From: Novosphingobium sp. UBA6722 | Lineage (GTDB): Bacteria > Pseudomonadota > Alphaproteobacteria > Sphingomonadales > Sphingomonadaceae | DNA length: 18,725 nt | Assembly (NCBI GenBank): GCA_002454125.1 | Contig: DKII01000156.1 | Location: forward strand, 1-18,725 | Reading direction: 5' to 3' | Shown here: positions 1 through 6,748 of the stretch, piece after piece | Layout of the letters: each line of letters starts with the position of its first letter | How positions within the stretch are numbered: the stretch's first letter is position 1 | The notes under the pieces: generated by a model | Database searches by the model: none | Told to the model about the DNA's origin: nothing | Seen by the model: only the letters and a program-made list of their open reading frames with translations | Program-made: the position numbers and the translations under genes

Positions 1-285
1 CTGGAGGACATCAACAGCGAGTTCGCAACGGCTGACGTCGCCTTCATCATCGGTGCCAACGATGTGGTCAATCCGGCGGCGAAGACCGACAAGTCCAGCC
101 CGATTTACGGGATGCCGGTGTTCGATGTCGACAAGGCCAAGCAGGTCTTCTTCATCAAGCGCTCGATGGGCGGCGTGGGCTATGCGGGGGTCGACAACGA
201 CGTGTTCTACATGGACCAGACCCTAATGCTGCTGGCCGACGCCAAGAAGATGGTGGAGGACATCAACAAGGGCCTGGCGCACTGA
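1..285 (+). CDS. pntB: NAD(P) transhydrogenase subunit beta, 3' end (partial)
   Basis: This is the last 94 codons of the beta subunit of the membrane proton-translocating transhydrogenase, which moves hydride between NADH and NADP+ using the proton gradient. The visible part belongs to the NADP(H)-binding domain III. It reads through GANDVVNPAA, then SPIYGMPVFDVDKAK, then IKRSMGGVGYAGVDN, all strongly conserved in PntB. The reading frame is open from the first base of the window, so the gene begins upstream, where pntA would be expected. The stop TGA shares its last base with the ATG of the following lipoprotein gene, which suggests translational coupling. Identity is near certain from the motifs; only the 5' part is missing. 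Confidence 0.96.
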   Translation: MEDINSEFATADVAFIIGANDVVNPAAKTDKSSPIYGMPVFDVDKAKQVFFIKRSMGGVGYAGVDNDVFYMDQTLMLLADAKKMVEDINKGLAH

Positions 286-596
286 TGCGCGCCGCGCTGG
301 GCCTTGTGGTGCTGGCGCTCGCCGCCTGCTCGCCCTCCAAGCTGGCCTATGGTCAGGTCAAGAGCGCGATGATGGACGCCGGCCTCAGCGAAGCCAATTC
401 GGCCTGCATGGCTGAGAGGATGACCGATCGGCTGACGCTCGGCCAGCTGCAGAAGCTCAAGCAGCTCAAGGGTGAAAAGCGCAATTTGGCCGATTATGTG
501 GTCGCGGTCCGCCGGGTTGGCGATGCCGAGGCACTTAAGGTCACCGCCACTTCGGCCGCGCTCTGCGCCAGCGGGCTGGCCAGCGAAAAGCGCTGA
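285..596 (+). CDS. Small predicted lipoprotein of unknown function, coupled to pntB
   Basis: The gene encodes 103 residues. The N-terminus is a short hydrophobic stretch ending in a lipobox, LAAC at residues 12-15, so the mature protein should start at Cys15 and be anchored in a membrane by lipid. The mature part has two further cysteines, in NSACMAERM and in ALCASG, which could form a disulphide in the periplasm. The middle is helical and charged, around LGQLQKLKQLKGEKR. I do not recognise the family. The start ATG overlaps the pntB stop by one base, so it is probably translated from the pnt message, but a role in transhydrogenase function is only a guess. Codon use and GC match the neighbours. 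Confidence 0.8.
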   Translation: MRAALGLVVLALAACSPSKLAYGQVKSAMMDAGLSEANSACMAERMTDRLTLGQLQKLKQLKGEKRNLADYVVAVRRVGDAEALKVTATSAALCASGLASEKR

Positions 597-619
597 CACC
601 GGCGGACGCGCGGTGGATT

Positions 620-639
620 GACTTACACCGCTGTCAGTC
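620..639. promoter_or_regulatory. Imperfect 20-bp palindrome, candidate repressor operator
   Basis: The two halves are GACTTACACC and GCTGTCAGTC. Eight of the ten position pairs are complementary, giving GACT.ACA.C facing its mirror image. It sits 15 bases before the ATG of the beta-helix gene. A -35-like TTGACT at 618-623 overlaps its left half. The size and symmetry are typical of TetR-type operators, but no regulator gene lies nearby, so the link to a repressor is inference. Confidence 0.4.
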
Positions 640-654
640 CAACACTCCGTCCCC

Positions 655-1902
655 ATGAGGATGCCCGCAACGCTTATCGCTGCGGCCACGGCACTGGCCC
701 TGGCTGCTCCTGCCTATGCCAAGGTGATCCCGGTTCCGGCCGGAGAGAATGCCCAGGCGCGCTTGCAGGAGGCGCTGATCCTGGCCGCGCCGGGTGACGT
801 GGTCGAACTGGGTGCCGGGCGCTTCGTGCTGACCGATGGCCTGTCGCTCGACGTCAAGGGCGTCACGGTGCGCGGCGCGGGGATGGATGCCACCGTGCTC
901 GACTTTTCTGGCCAGAAGGGCGCGGGCGAGGGGCTGCTGGTCACCTCGGATGAGGTCACCCTGCGCGATTTCGCGGTTGAGAACACCAAGGGCGACGGGA
1001 TCAAGTCCAAGGGCGCCGACAACATCGTCTATTACCGCGTCCGCGTGACCTGGACCGGCGGGCCCAAGACCACCAACGGTGCTTACGGGATCTATCCGGT
1101 GTCGAGCACCGGGGTGCTGGTCGATGGTTGCAAGGTTTCGGGGGCAAGCGATGCCGGGATCTATGTCGGACAGAGCAAGGCGATCACGGTCCGCTACAAT
1201 TTCGTCGAGAACAATGTGGCCGGGATCGAAATCGAGAACAGCCGAGACGCTCTGGTCGCTGACAATTTCGTGACCCGCAACACGGGTGGTATTCTGGTCT
1301 TCGACTTGCCCAACTTGCCCGTGATGGGCGGAGGGAACGTGCGGATCACGGGCAATCTGGTGATTGCCAATGATACACCGAACTTCGCCCCCAAGGGCAA
1401 CATCGTCGCCGGGGTGCCGCGCGGGACCGGGTTGATGGTAATGGCGAATGAAGGCGTGGTGATCGAGCGCAACAAGGTGATCGACAACCCGACCGCCGCA
1501 GTGATGGTGGTCGCCTATCCCAATGCCTTCAGCGACACCAAATACAATCCGCTTCCGCGCCGGGTGTTTTTAGGAACCAATGACCTTTTGCGTGGCGGCA
1601 ACGATCCTCAGTTGCCAGGGGGCGATCAACTGAAAGCGGCCTTTGGCGGCGCTTTGCCGCCCGTCATGTGGGACGGCCTGGGCGATGGACCTATTGCCAG
1701 CGGTAACGTGATCGAGTTCGGCTGGACGCTGAACCTGCCGCGCCAAGGTGCTGGCTTTGACCAAGCCAAACCTGCGAGGTTTCAGCTTCCCCAACATCAG
1801 CCGACTTACATCGTTCCGCAGCCGGGGCAGAAGATCGAGCGAAGCGAACCGTCCCCCAATCCCGGCGCTCCTGCCGCGCTGGATGTCCGCGCCCGGCCAT
1901 GA
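655..1902 (+). CDS. Exported parallel beta-helix repeat protein
   Basis: The gene encodes 415 residues with a classical Sec signal peptide, with likely cleavage after AYA at residue 22. The mature protein shows the repeating short strands of a right-handed parallel beta-helix (for example VLVDGCKVSGASDAGIYVG, ITVRYNFVENNVAGIEIEN, ALVADNFVTRNTGGILV), as in pectate-lyase-like folds and NosD/CASH-domain proteins. It resembles the exported beta-helix family (TIGR03805, named from memory) that occurs as a gene pair with a second exported protein of unknown function, which is what follows here with an ATGA overlap. The last ~60 residues are proline-rich and probably extended. No carbohydrate-active catalytic residues could be assigned, so it should not be called a lyase. 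There is no clear Shine-Dalgarno before the ATG at 655; ATG 661 is an alternative start. Confidence 0.85.
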   Translation: MRMPATLIAAATALALAAPAYAKVIPVPAGENAQARLQEALILAAPGDVVELGAGRFVLTDGLSLDVKGVTVRGAGMDATVLDFSGQKGAGEGLLVTSDEVTLRDFAVENTKGDGIKSKGADNIVYYRVRVTWTGGPKTTNGAYGIYPVSSTGVLVDGCKVSGASDAGIYVGQSKAITVRYNFVENNVAGIEIENSRDALVADNFVTRNTGGILVFDLPNLPVMGGGNVRITGNLVIANDTPNFAPKGNIVAGVPRGTGLMVMANEGVVIERNKVIDNPTAAVMVVAYPNAFSDTKYNPLPRRVFLGTNDLLRGGNDPQLPGGDQLKAAFGGALPPVMWDGLGDGPIASGNVIEFGWTLNLPRQGAGFDQAKPARFQLPQHQPTYIVPQPGQKIERSEPSPNPGAPAALDVRARP

Positions 1903-2888
1903 GGTTGCTCGCTGGCGGAATACTGCTTGCCGCAGCGGCGGTGGCTGTCGCCGCTCCGCAGGGTAGAGTAGTAAACGATGCGGCAATCGCGGGCGCAGGG
2001 TTTCCGGCGACCCTTGATGCGTTTGGCTTCTTCACCAACGCCGCTACTCAGCGCCCCGCTGCTGGTGTCACCCCGTATCGCATCCAAACTCCGCTGTGGT
2101 CCGATGGTGCCGAAAAGCTGCGCTTCGTCTATCTGCCGGCTGGCACCAAGGCTAAGGCGCAGGGCGATGGCCTGCTGGACCTCCCGGTTGGCTCCGCCCT
2201 GATCAAGACATTCAAGCTCGAAGGCCGCCTGACCGAAACGCGGGTGCTGCTGCACCGGGCCGAGGGTTGGGTGGCGCTGCCCTATCAGTGGAACCGCGAG
2301 CAGACCGAGGCGCGGCTGGCGCTGGCGGGTGCACGGCTGGAGCTTAAGACACCGCAGGGGCAGGCGATCTCTTACGCCATCCCCAACAAGAACCAGTGCA
2401 AGGAATGCCACCAGCAGCAGGACGCGGTGGTGCCGATCGGGCCCAAGGCACGCAACCTTTCATTGGCGTGGCTCACCAGCTTTTACAAGGCCGGAAAGCT
2501 TGATGCCGTGCCGCAGGTGTCAGCGCGCGTGCCGTTGTGGGAGGACCGGGCCAAACTCGCAGCGGCGCCGGTTGCGCGCGGCTGGCTCGACAGCAATTGC
2601 GCGCATTGCCACAACCCGGCGGGTTCGGCCTCCAACTCGGGGCTCGATCTGCGCTGGGAGCAGTCTGATCCGATCGCGCTGGGGATCAACAAGCGGCCCG
2701 TCGCTGCCGGCCGCGGTTCGGGCGGGTTCGAATTCGATGTCGTGCCGGGGCATCCGGACAAGTCGATCATGGTCTACCGCATGGGCAGCCTGGAAGGCGG
2801 GATCTCGATGCCCGAAGTCGGTCGCGCGAGTGTCGATCCGGACGGCATGGTCGCAGTCACCAAATGGATTGAGGAAATGAAGCGATGA
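1899..2888 (+). CDS. Exported protein with two CXXCH haem c motifs (HNE_0200-like family)
   Basis: The gene encodes 329 residues starting with a hydrophobic signal peptide (about residues 1-19). Two haem c attachment motifs are visible: CKECH at residues 167-171 and CAHCH at 234-238. A late methionine in ISMPEVGR, near the C-terminus, could serve as an axial ligand, as in class I cytochromes. The N-terminal half has the conserved-looking stretch VTPYRIQTPLWSDGAEKLRFVYLPAG, which I associate with the HNE_0200 family (TIGR03806, from memory), the usual partner of the beta-helix family encoded just upstream. The start ATG overlaps the upstream stop (ATGA), and the stop overlaps the next start in the same way. 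I infer a periplasmic dihaem protein that could carry electrons. No substrate can be named. Confidence 0.85.
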   Translation: MRLLAGGILLAAAAVAVAAPQGRVVNDAAIAGAGFPATLDAFGFFTNAATQRPAAGVTPYRIQTPLWSDGAEKLRFVYLPAGTKAKAQGDGLLDLPVGSALIKTFKLEGRLTETRVLLHRAEGWVALPYQWNREQTEARLALAGARLELKTPQGQAISYAIPNKNQCKECHQQQDAVVPIGPKARNLSLAWLTSFYKAGKLDAVPQVSARVPLWEDRAKLAAAPVARGWLDSNCAHCHNPAGSASNSGLDLRWEQSDPIALGINKRPVAAGRGSGGFEFDVVPGHPDKSIMVYRMGSLEGGISMPEVGRASVDPDGMVAVTKWIEEMKR

Positions 2889-3847
2889 AGCGTCTGGGCA
2901 AGTGGCTGCTGGGAATTCTTGTGGTGCTGGTCGGCGCCTTCCTGCTGCTGCGCACGCCTGATACCGATCCGGCGGCGATGAAGGCCAAATATGGCGCCGC
3001 GCCATCGCAGTTCGTTGACCTGGGCGGCGGGCTGACGGTGCATCTCCGCGATGAGGGGGCGCGGGATGCCCCGGTGCTGGTCCTGTTGCATGGTTCGAAC
3101 GCAGATCTGCACACCTGGGGCCCCTGGACCAGCCGCCTGACCGACCAGTACCGCGTCATCCGTTTCGACCAGATCGGCCACGGCCTGACCGGGGCCGATC
3201 CGCGCGGCAGCTATCTGCTTGAGGACTATGTCGACACGGTGGAGCGGGTGGCGCAGAAACTGGGTCTCACCAGCTTCGTTCTGGCCGGCAACTCGATGGG
3301 CGGCGGGATCGCCGCGCGCTACGCCATTGCCCACCCGGAGCGGCTGCGCGGGCTGGTGCTGGTTGATGCCGGTGGCGCGCCGGAAACGGCCAAGGGCAGC
3401 GGCAACATCGGCTTTACCCTGGCCCGGACGCCTGGGGTCAAGCTGCTGATGCGCTCAATCACCCCGCGCCGCGTGATCGAACGCAGCCTGAAGCAGACGA
3501 TTGTCGACGATGCCCTGGTCACCGATGCCATGGTCGACCGCTATTGGGAGTTGCTGCGCTATCCCGGCAACCGGGCGGCGACGGCGATCCGCTTTGGCCG
3601 CCCGCGCACGCCCTTCACCCCGCAGGAGCTGGCCGCGATCCAAGTGCCGACGCTAATCCAGTGGGGAGAGCTGGATCCGCTGACGACGGTCGATGGGGCG
3701 CGGTTCTTCAACCAGGGCATCGCGGGCAGCACGCTCAAGATCTATCCCGGCATCGGCCATATCCCGATGGAAGAGGCTCCCGATGCCACTGTGGCGGACC
3801 TCAAGCTGTTCCTTGCCAGCCTTCCCCCGGCGAAAGCGGCGCCCTAG
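2885..3847 (+). CDS. Membrane-anchored alpha/beta hydrolase
   Basis: The gene encodes 320 residues of the alpha/beta hydrolase superfamily. An N-terminal hydrophobic segment at about residues 7-22 (WLLGILVVLVGAFLLL) should anchor it in the inner membrane or act as an uncleaved export signal, placing the enzyme in the periplasm. The catalytic triad is recognisable: nucleophile Ser137 in GNSMGG, acid Asp264 in WGELDP, and His292 in PGIGHIP. The oxyanion motif LLHG ends at residue 70. The family includes esterases, haloalkane dehalogenase-like and C-C hydrolases; the substrate cannot be told from sequence. The ATG overlaps the stop of the haem-protein gene (ATGA), so the three genes 655-3847 form one coupled operon. 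Confidence 0.88.
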   Translation: MKRLGKWLLGILVVLVGAFLLLRTPDTDPAAMKAKYGAAPSQFVDLGGGLTVHLRDEGARDAPVLVLLHGSNADLHTWGPWTSRLTDQYRVIRFDQIGHGLTGADPRGSYLLEDYVDTVERVAQKLGLTSFVLAGNSMGGGIAARYAIAHPERLRGLVLVDAGGAPETAKGSGNIGFTLARTPGVKLLMRSITPRRVIERSLKQTIVDDALVTDAMVDRYWELLRYPGNRAATAIRFGRPRTPFTPQELAAIQVPTLIQWGELDPLTTVDGARFFNQGIAGSTLKIYPGIGHIPMEEAPDATVADLKLFLASLPPAKAAP

Positions 3848-3917
3848 CTGGACCTTGCGGAATCAGTCCGGTAAGGGCGCTGGCAACAGGGGCCTACGTC
3901 CTTAACGGAGATACTTC

Positions 3918-4613
3918 TTGCGCAAGATCGGCCTGATCGGCGGGATGAGCTGGTACTCGACCCGCACCTACTATGAACACATCAACCGCCTGGTCCAGAC
4001 CCGCGTCGGCCAGGGCTCCAGCGCGCCGATGGTGATCGAAAGCCTCGACTTTGCAGAGCTTTCGCGCCTGTCGACCGACGCGGAATGGAAGCATGCGGCC
4101 AAGATCCTGGCTGCGGCGGCCAAGCGGCTGGAGAAGGCTGGCGCCACTGCGATCCTGATCGGCGCCAATTCGATGCACAAGGTCTATGATGAGGTCGCCA
4201 AGGCGGTCGATGTGCCGATCATCCATATCGCCGAATGCGTGGCCGAACGGATGGCCGCGGCCAAGGTCAAGCGCGCCGCGCTGCTCGGTACCCGCAACGT
4301 CATGCTGGAAAGTTTCTATCGCCAGAAGCTGATCGCCCGCGATATTGAGCTGCTCCCGCCGGAACTGCCCTTCGTCGAAACGCTTGACCGGGTGATCTAC
4401 GATGAACTGCTCAAGGGCAAGGTCAGCCGACAGGCTGAGCGCGAGCTCAAGACCATCATCACCAACCTTGAGCAGGACGGGGCAGAGGCTGTGGTGCTGG
4501 GCTGCACCGAGCTCGAGATGATCGTCGATGTCGATGCCAATGTCCTGCCGATCTACGACTGCACGCGGATCCATGCCGAGGCAGCGGTTGACTGGATGCT
4601 GGCGGACGCGTGA
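3918..4613 (+). CDS. Aspartate/glutamate racemase family protein lacking one catalytic Cys
   Basis: The gene encodes 231 residues. The N-terminus IGLIGGMSWYST and the later GCTELEMIV and IHAEAAV match the Asp/Glu/hydantoin racemase family, close in layout to E. coli YgeA. These cofactor-independent enzymes normally use two cysteines, one per domain. The C-terminal Cys196 (GCTE) is present, but the N-terminal one, expected before NTMHK, is replaced: the protein reads IGANSMHK with Gly82 at that place. Classical two-base racemisation is therefore doubtful. The start is TTG at 3918, supported by GGAG at 3907-3910 seven bases upstream and by the need to keep the N-terminal strand; the next ATG would delete it. 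The stop overlaps the GTG of the dgt-like gene, so these two are coupled. Confidence 0.88.
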   Translation: MRKIGLIGGMSWYSTRTYYEHINRLVQTRVGQGSSAPMVIESLDFAELSRLSTDAEWKHAAKILAAAAKRLEKAGATAILIGANSMHKVYDEVAKAVDVPIIHIAECVAERMAAAKVKRAALLGTRNVMLESFYRQKLIARDIELLPPELPFVETLDRVIYDELLKGKVSRQAERELKTIITNLEQDGAEAVVLGCTELEMIVDVDANVLPIYDCTRIHAEAAVDWMLADA

Positions 4614-5767
4614 GGGCAGCCTATGCCTCTGATCCGGCGGCATCGCGCGGGCGGGAGTTTCCGCTGGAAGCGGCGCTGGCGCGGGGCCCACGCAGCGAGT
4701 TTCAGCGCGACCGCGACCGGATCGTTCATTCGATCGCCTTCCGCCGCCTGCGCCACAAGACCCAGGTCTTCGTCGCGCCTGACGGGGACCATTACCGCGT
4801 CCGGCTGACCCACAGCCTTGAAGTCGCGCAGATTGGCCGGGTCATCGCCCGCGCGTTGGGGCTGGACGAGGACCTGACCGAGGCGCTCTGCCTGGCCCAC
4901 GACATCGGCCATCCGCCGTTCGGCCATGCCGGGGAAGATGCCCTTAACGCCGCGCTCGAACGGCATGGCGGGTTCGATCACAACGCCCAGTCGCTGCGCA
5001 CGCTGATGCGGATTGAAAGCCCTTACTGCGAGCATGACGGGCTCAACCTCTCGTGGGAGGTGCTTGAGGGCCTGGCCGAGCACAACGGCCCGGTCGGCAT
5101 GGTCAACTGGGCCCTGGCTGAACTGGATGCGGCCTATCCGCTGGAGCTGACGACCTGGCCCTCGCTCGAAGCCCAGGTTGCGGCGATTGCCGACGACATT
5201 GCCTATGACAACCACGACATCGACGATGGCCTGCGCGCGGGGTTCCTTGAGCTGGACGAGCTGCTGACGCTCGATTTCGTGGCCGAGCAGTGGCGGGCGA
5301 TCGAGCGCAAGTTCCCCGCCGCGCCGCAAGACCGCCGCCTGCGCGAACTGGTCCGCAGTCAGATCGGCTGGATGGTCAACGATGTGATTGCCGAAACTGG
5401 CATGCGTGCCAAGGGACTGGCCAGTGCCGATGACGTGCGCGCTGCCGGGCAGGCTACCTGCGCCTTTTCAGCCGGGCTTGCCGCGCAAGAGCGGACCTTG
5501 AAGCGCTTCATGTATGACCGGCTTTATCACCATCCGCAGCAGCTCCAGACGGCCGAGCGGGCGCGGGCGGTGACCGCCGAGCTCTATGCCGCGTACGCTC
5601 AGGATCCGGCCCTTATGGATGCAGGCTGGGCCAGCCGCCTGCCGGTCGAGGAACCGCACCGCAGCCGTCATATCGCCGACTACATCGCCGGGATGACCGA
5701 TCGCTTTGCGATTGCCGCTCACGCCGCGATTTACGGGCAGACGCCCGAAGGACTTCGCAATGTCTAA
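4610..5767 (+). CDS. dgt: Deoxyguanosinetriphosphate triphosphohydrolase-like HD protein
   Basis: The gene encodes 385 residues of the Dgt family, which cleaves dNTPs to deoxynucleoside and triphosphate and so affects nucleotide pools. The N-terminal FQRDRDRIVHSIAFRRLRHKTQV stretch (first shown at residue 31) is the family signature. The HD metal site is intact: His68 in LTHSLEV, His97-Asp98 in AHDIGH, and an aspartate in IADDIAYD near residue 195. The further motif GHAGEDALN follows the HD site. Length and motif order fit the short Dgt-like type common in alphaproteobacteria. The GTG start at 4610 overlaps the racemase-family stop by four bases, and the stop overlaps the next gene by eight. 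The true preferred substrate in vivo is not determinable from sequence. Confidence 0.93.
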   Translation: MRAAYASDPAASRGREFPLEAALARGPRSEFQRDRDRIVHSIAFRRLRHKTQVFVAPDGDHYRVRLTHSLEVAQIGRVIARALGLDEDLTEALCLAHDIGHPPFGHAGEDALNAALERHGGFDHNAQSLRTLMRIESPYCEHDGLNLSWEVLEGLAEHNGPVGMVNWALAELDAAYPLELTTWPSLEAQVAAIADDIAYDNHDIDDGLRAGFLELDELLTLDFVAEQWRAIERKFPAAPQDRRLRELVRSQIGWMVNDVIAETGMRAKGLASADDVRAAGQATCAFSAGLAAQERTLKRFMYDRLYHHPQQLQTAERARAVTAELYAAYAQDPALMDAGWASRLPVEEPHRSRHIADYIAGMTDRFAIAAHAAIYGQTPEGLRNV

Positions 5768-6437
5768 AGTCACCCGCATTGCCCTGGTAGGAGCCTCGGG
5801 CCTGATCGGGCAAAGCCTGATCCGCCTGGCAGTTGGCCGCAGCGACATCCGGATTGTGGCGATCGCCCGCCGCGAAATTCCGTTGCCGCCGGGCGCGCGG
5901 ATGGAAGTGCTGGTGGCTCCGCCAGAGAACTGGGGCGATGCCATCGCCGCCTCTGGCGCTGATGTGCTGGTCTGCGCACTAGGCACGACCTGGAAGAAAG
6001 CCGGCAAGAGCGAGACCGATTTCCGCGCTGTCGATCAGCATCTGGTCCTTGCCTGCGCCAAGGCCGCCAAGGATGCCGGAATGCGGCAGATCATCGCGAT
6101 CTCGTCGGTTGGGGCAGATGCCATGGCCAAGAACTTCTACCTCAAGGTCAAGGGCGAGACCGAACAGGCGCTGGGCCGGGTAGGCGTGACCCGGCTCGAC
6201 GTGCTGCGCCCCGGTCTGCTGCGCGGACCGCGCGAGGAATTCCGGCCAGCCGAACTGGCCGGGCGGGTGCTCAGCCCGGTGGCCGATCTGCTGCTGCAGG
6301 GCAAATACACCAAGTACCGCTCGATCAAGGCGGATACGATTGCCAAGGCGATCGTTGGCCTGACCAAGGAAAAGGCCGCCGGCCGCTTTGTCTTTGAGCA
6401 CGAGGCGATCCTGCGGGCCGCCCGCAAGGCCGACTGA
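5760..6437 (+). CDS. Atypical short-chain dehydrogenase, HTATIP2-like NAD(P)-binding protein
   Basis: The gene encodes 225 residues from ATG 5760, which overlaps the dgt-like stop by eight bases. An in-frame start farther upstream would add residues before the Rossmann strand and is less likely. The nucleotide-binding loop GASGLIG lies at about residues 11-17. CALGTTWKKAGKSETDF followed by VDQ, then ISSVGADA and YLKVKGETE, are the signature stretches of the HTATIP2/TIP30-like atypical SDR group. In YLKVKGE the Tyr and Lys sit in the usual catalytic YXXXK spacing. Substrate unknown; the group is often annotated only as NAD(P)H-binding oxidoreductase. It closes a three-gene overlapping operon and is followed by a hairpin and the gcv leader. 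Confidence 0.85.
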   Translation: MSKVTRIALVGASGLIGQSLIRLAVGRSDIRIVAIARREIPLPPGARMEVLVAPPENWGDAIAASGADVLVCALGTTWKKAGKSETDFRAVDQHLVLACAKAAKDAGMRQIIAISSVGADAMAKNFYLKVKGETEQALGRVGVTRLDVLRPGLLRGPREEFRPAELAGRVLSPVADLLLQGKYTKYRSIKADTIAKAIVGLTKEKAAGRFVFEHEAILRAARKAD

Positions 6438-6444
6438 GCCCACT

Positions 6445-6464
6445 TTCGGGGAGGACCGAAAGGC
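6445..6464. repeat. Perfect 7-bp hairpin after the SDR gene
   Basis: CTTTCGG and CCGAAAG pair perfectly around a six-base loop GGAGGA, starting 7 bases after the stop of the SDR gene. No run of T follows on either strand, so it is not a textbook intrinsic terminator. It may protect or help end the upstream message. A TTGACT at 6472-6477 just downstream could be the -35 box of the gcv leader promoter, but no good -10 box is visible. Confidence 0.35.
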
Positions 6465-6510
6465 TGGGATTGACTCGCCCGCCCGGTCCCGCCATCGCCG
6501 CTTTCATCGC

Positions 6511-6606
6511 TGACCGCGCGGGAGAGTTCCTGCGATTCGGGCAACCGTTTCGCTGGACGCCGAAGGAGCAACCGCCCCGGAATCTCTCAGGCACCAGGGA
6601 CCGCGT
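6511..6606 (+). promoter_or_regulatory. Glycine riboswitch, aptamer 1
   Basis: This is the first of two tandem aptamers upstream of gcvT. The conserved elements appear in order: GGGAGAG at about 6520-6526, CCGAAGGAGCAA at 6560-6571, and CTCTCAGGCACCAGGGACCG at 6584-6603. GAGAG pairs with CTCTC, as in the known aptamer fold. Spacing and order match the glycine riboswitch class that controls glycine cleavage operons. Boundaries are approximate to a few bases, since the outer P1 stem here is short and GC-rich. Confidence 0.93.
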
Positions 6607-6616
6607 GGGTCAATAG

Positions 6617-6713
6617 CGATACTCTGGAAAGTGTTCCGCGCCAGCGGGGCCGCCGAAGGGGTAACCCGGTCTCAGGCCGGGGAAAGCTCTCAGGTTTCCG
6701 TGACAGAGGGGGC
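6617..6713 (+). promoter_or_regulatory. Glycine riboswitch, aptamer 2
   Basis: The second aptamer follows after a linker of about ten bases. Its P1 stem is visible as CTCTG at 6622-6626 pairing with CAGAG at 6704-6708. The conserved core CCGAAGGGGTAA lies at 6653-6664, and GCTCTCAGG with TTTCCG follows at 6686-6700. The pair of aptamers sits directly before the gcvT start, so glycine is expected to raise expression of the operon, as established for tandem glycine riboswitches in front of gcv genes. The direction of control here is inferred, not shown. Confidence 0.93.
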
Positions 6714-6727
6714 ACCGGTATTGGTGC
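6712..6727 (+). promoter_or_regulatory. Small hairpin between riboswitch and gcvT, candidate expression platform
   Basis: GCACC (6712-6716) pairs with GGTGC (6723-6727) around a six-base loop. It abuts the 3' strand of the aptamer 2 P1 stem and is followed by ATTTCT, a poor T-tract. It lies about 20 bases before the preferred gcvT start. It could act as a weak terminator or compete with nearby pairing; no long terminator stem is seen, which leans towards control of translation. The mechanism is inference. Confidence 0.4.
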
Positions 6728-6748
6728 ATTTCTGTGCGGGGTAGAGCT

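Noticed and set aside
655..1902. Pectate lyase activity for the beta-helix protein
   Set aside because: The fold fits, but I cannot see the catalytic Arg/Asp set of lyases, and the gene context does not include other pectin genes.
3894..4691. Minus-strand open frame of 265 codons opposite the racemase-family gene
   Set aside because: No recognisable domain, and it crosses the racemase/dgt junction, which is well supported on the plus strand.
6445..6464. Hairpin after the SDR gene as an intrinsic terminator
   Set aside because: The stem is perfect but only 7 bp and has no T-tract after it, so I list it only as an inverted repeat.
6734..6748. Upstream GTG at 6734 as the gcvT start
   Set aside because: No Shine-Dalgarno at proper distance, whereas GTG 6749 has GGGG seven bases upstream. 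The choice does not affect the conserved protein.
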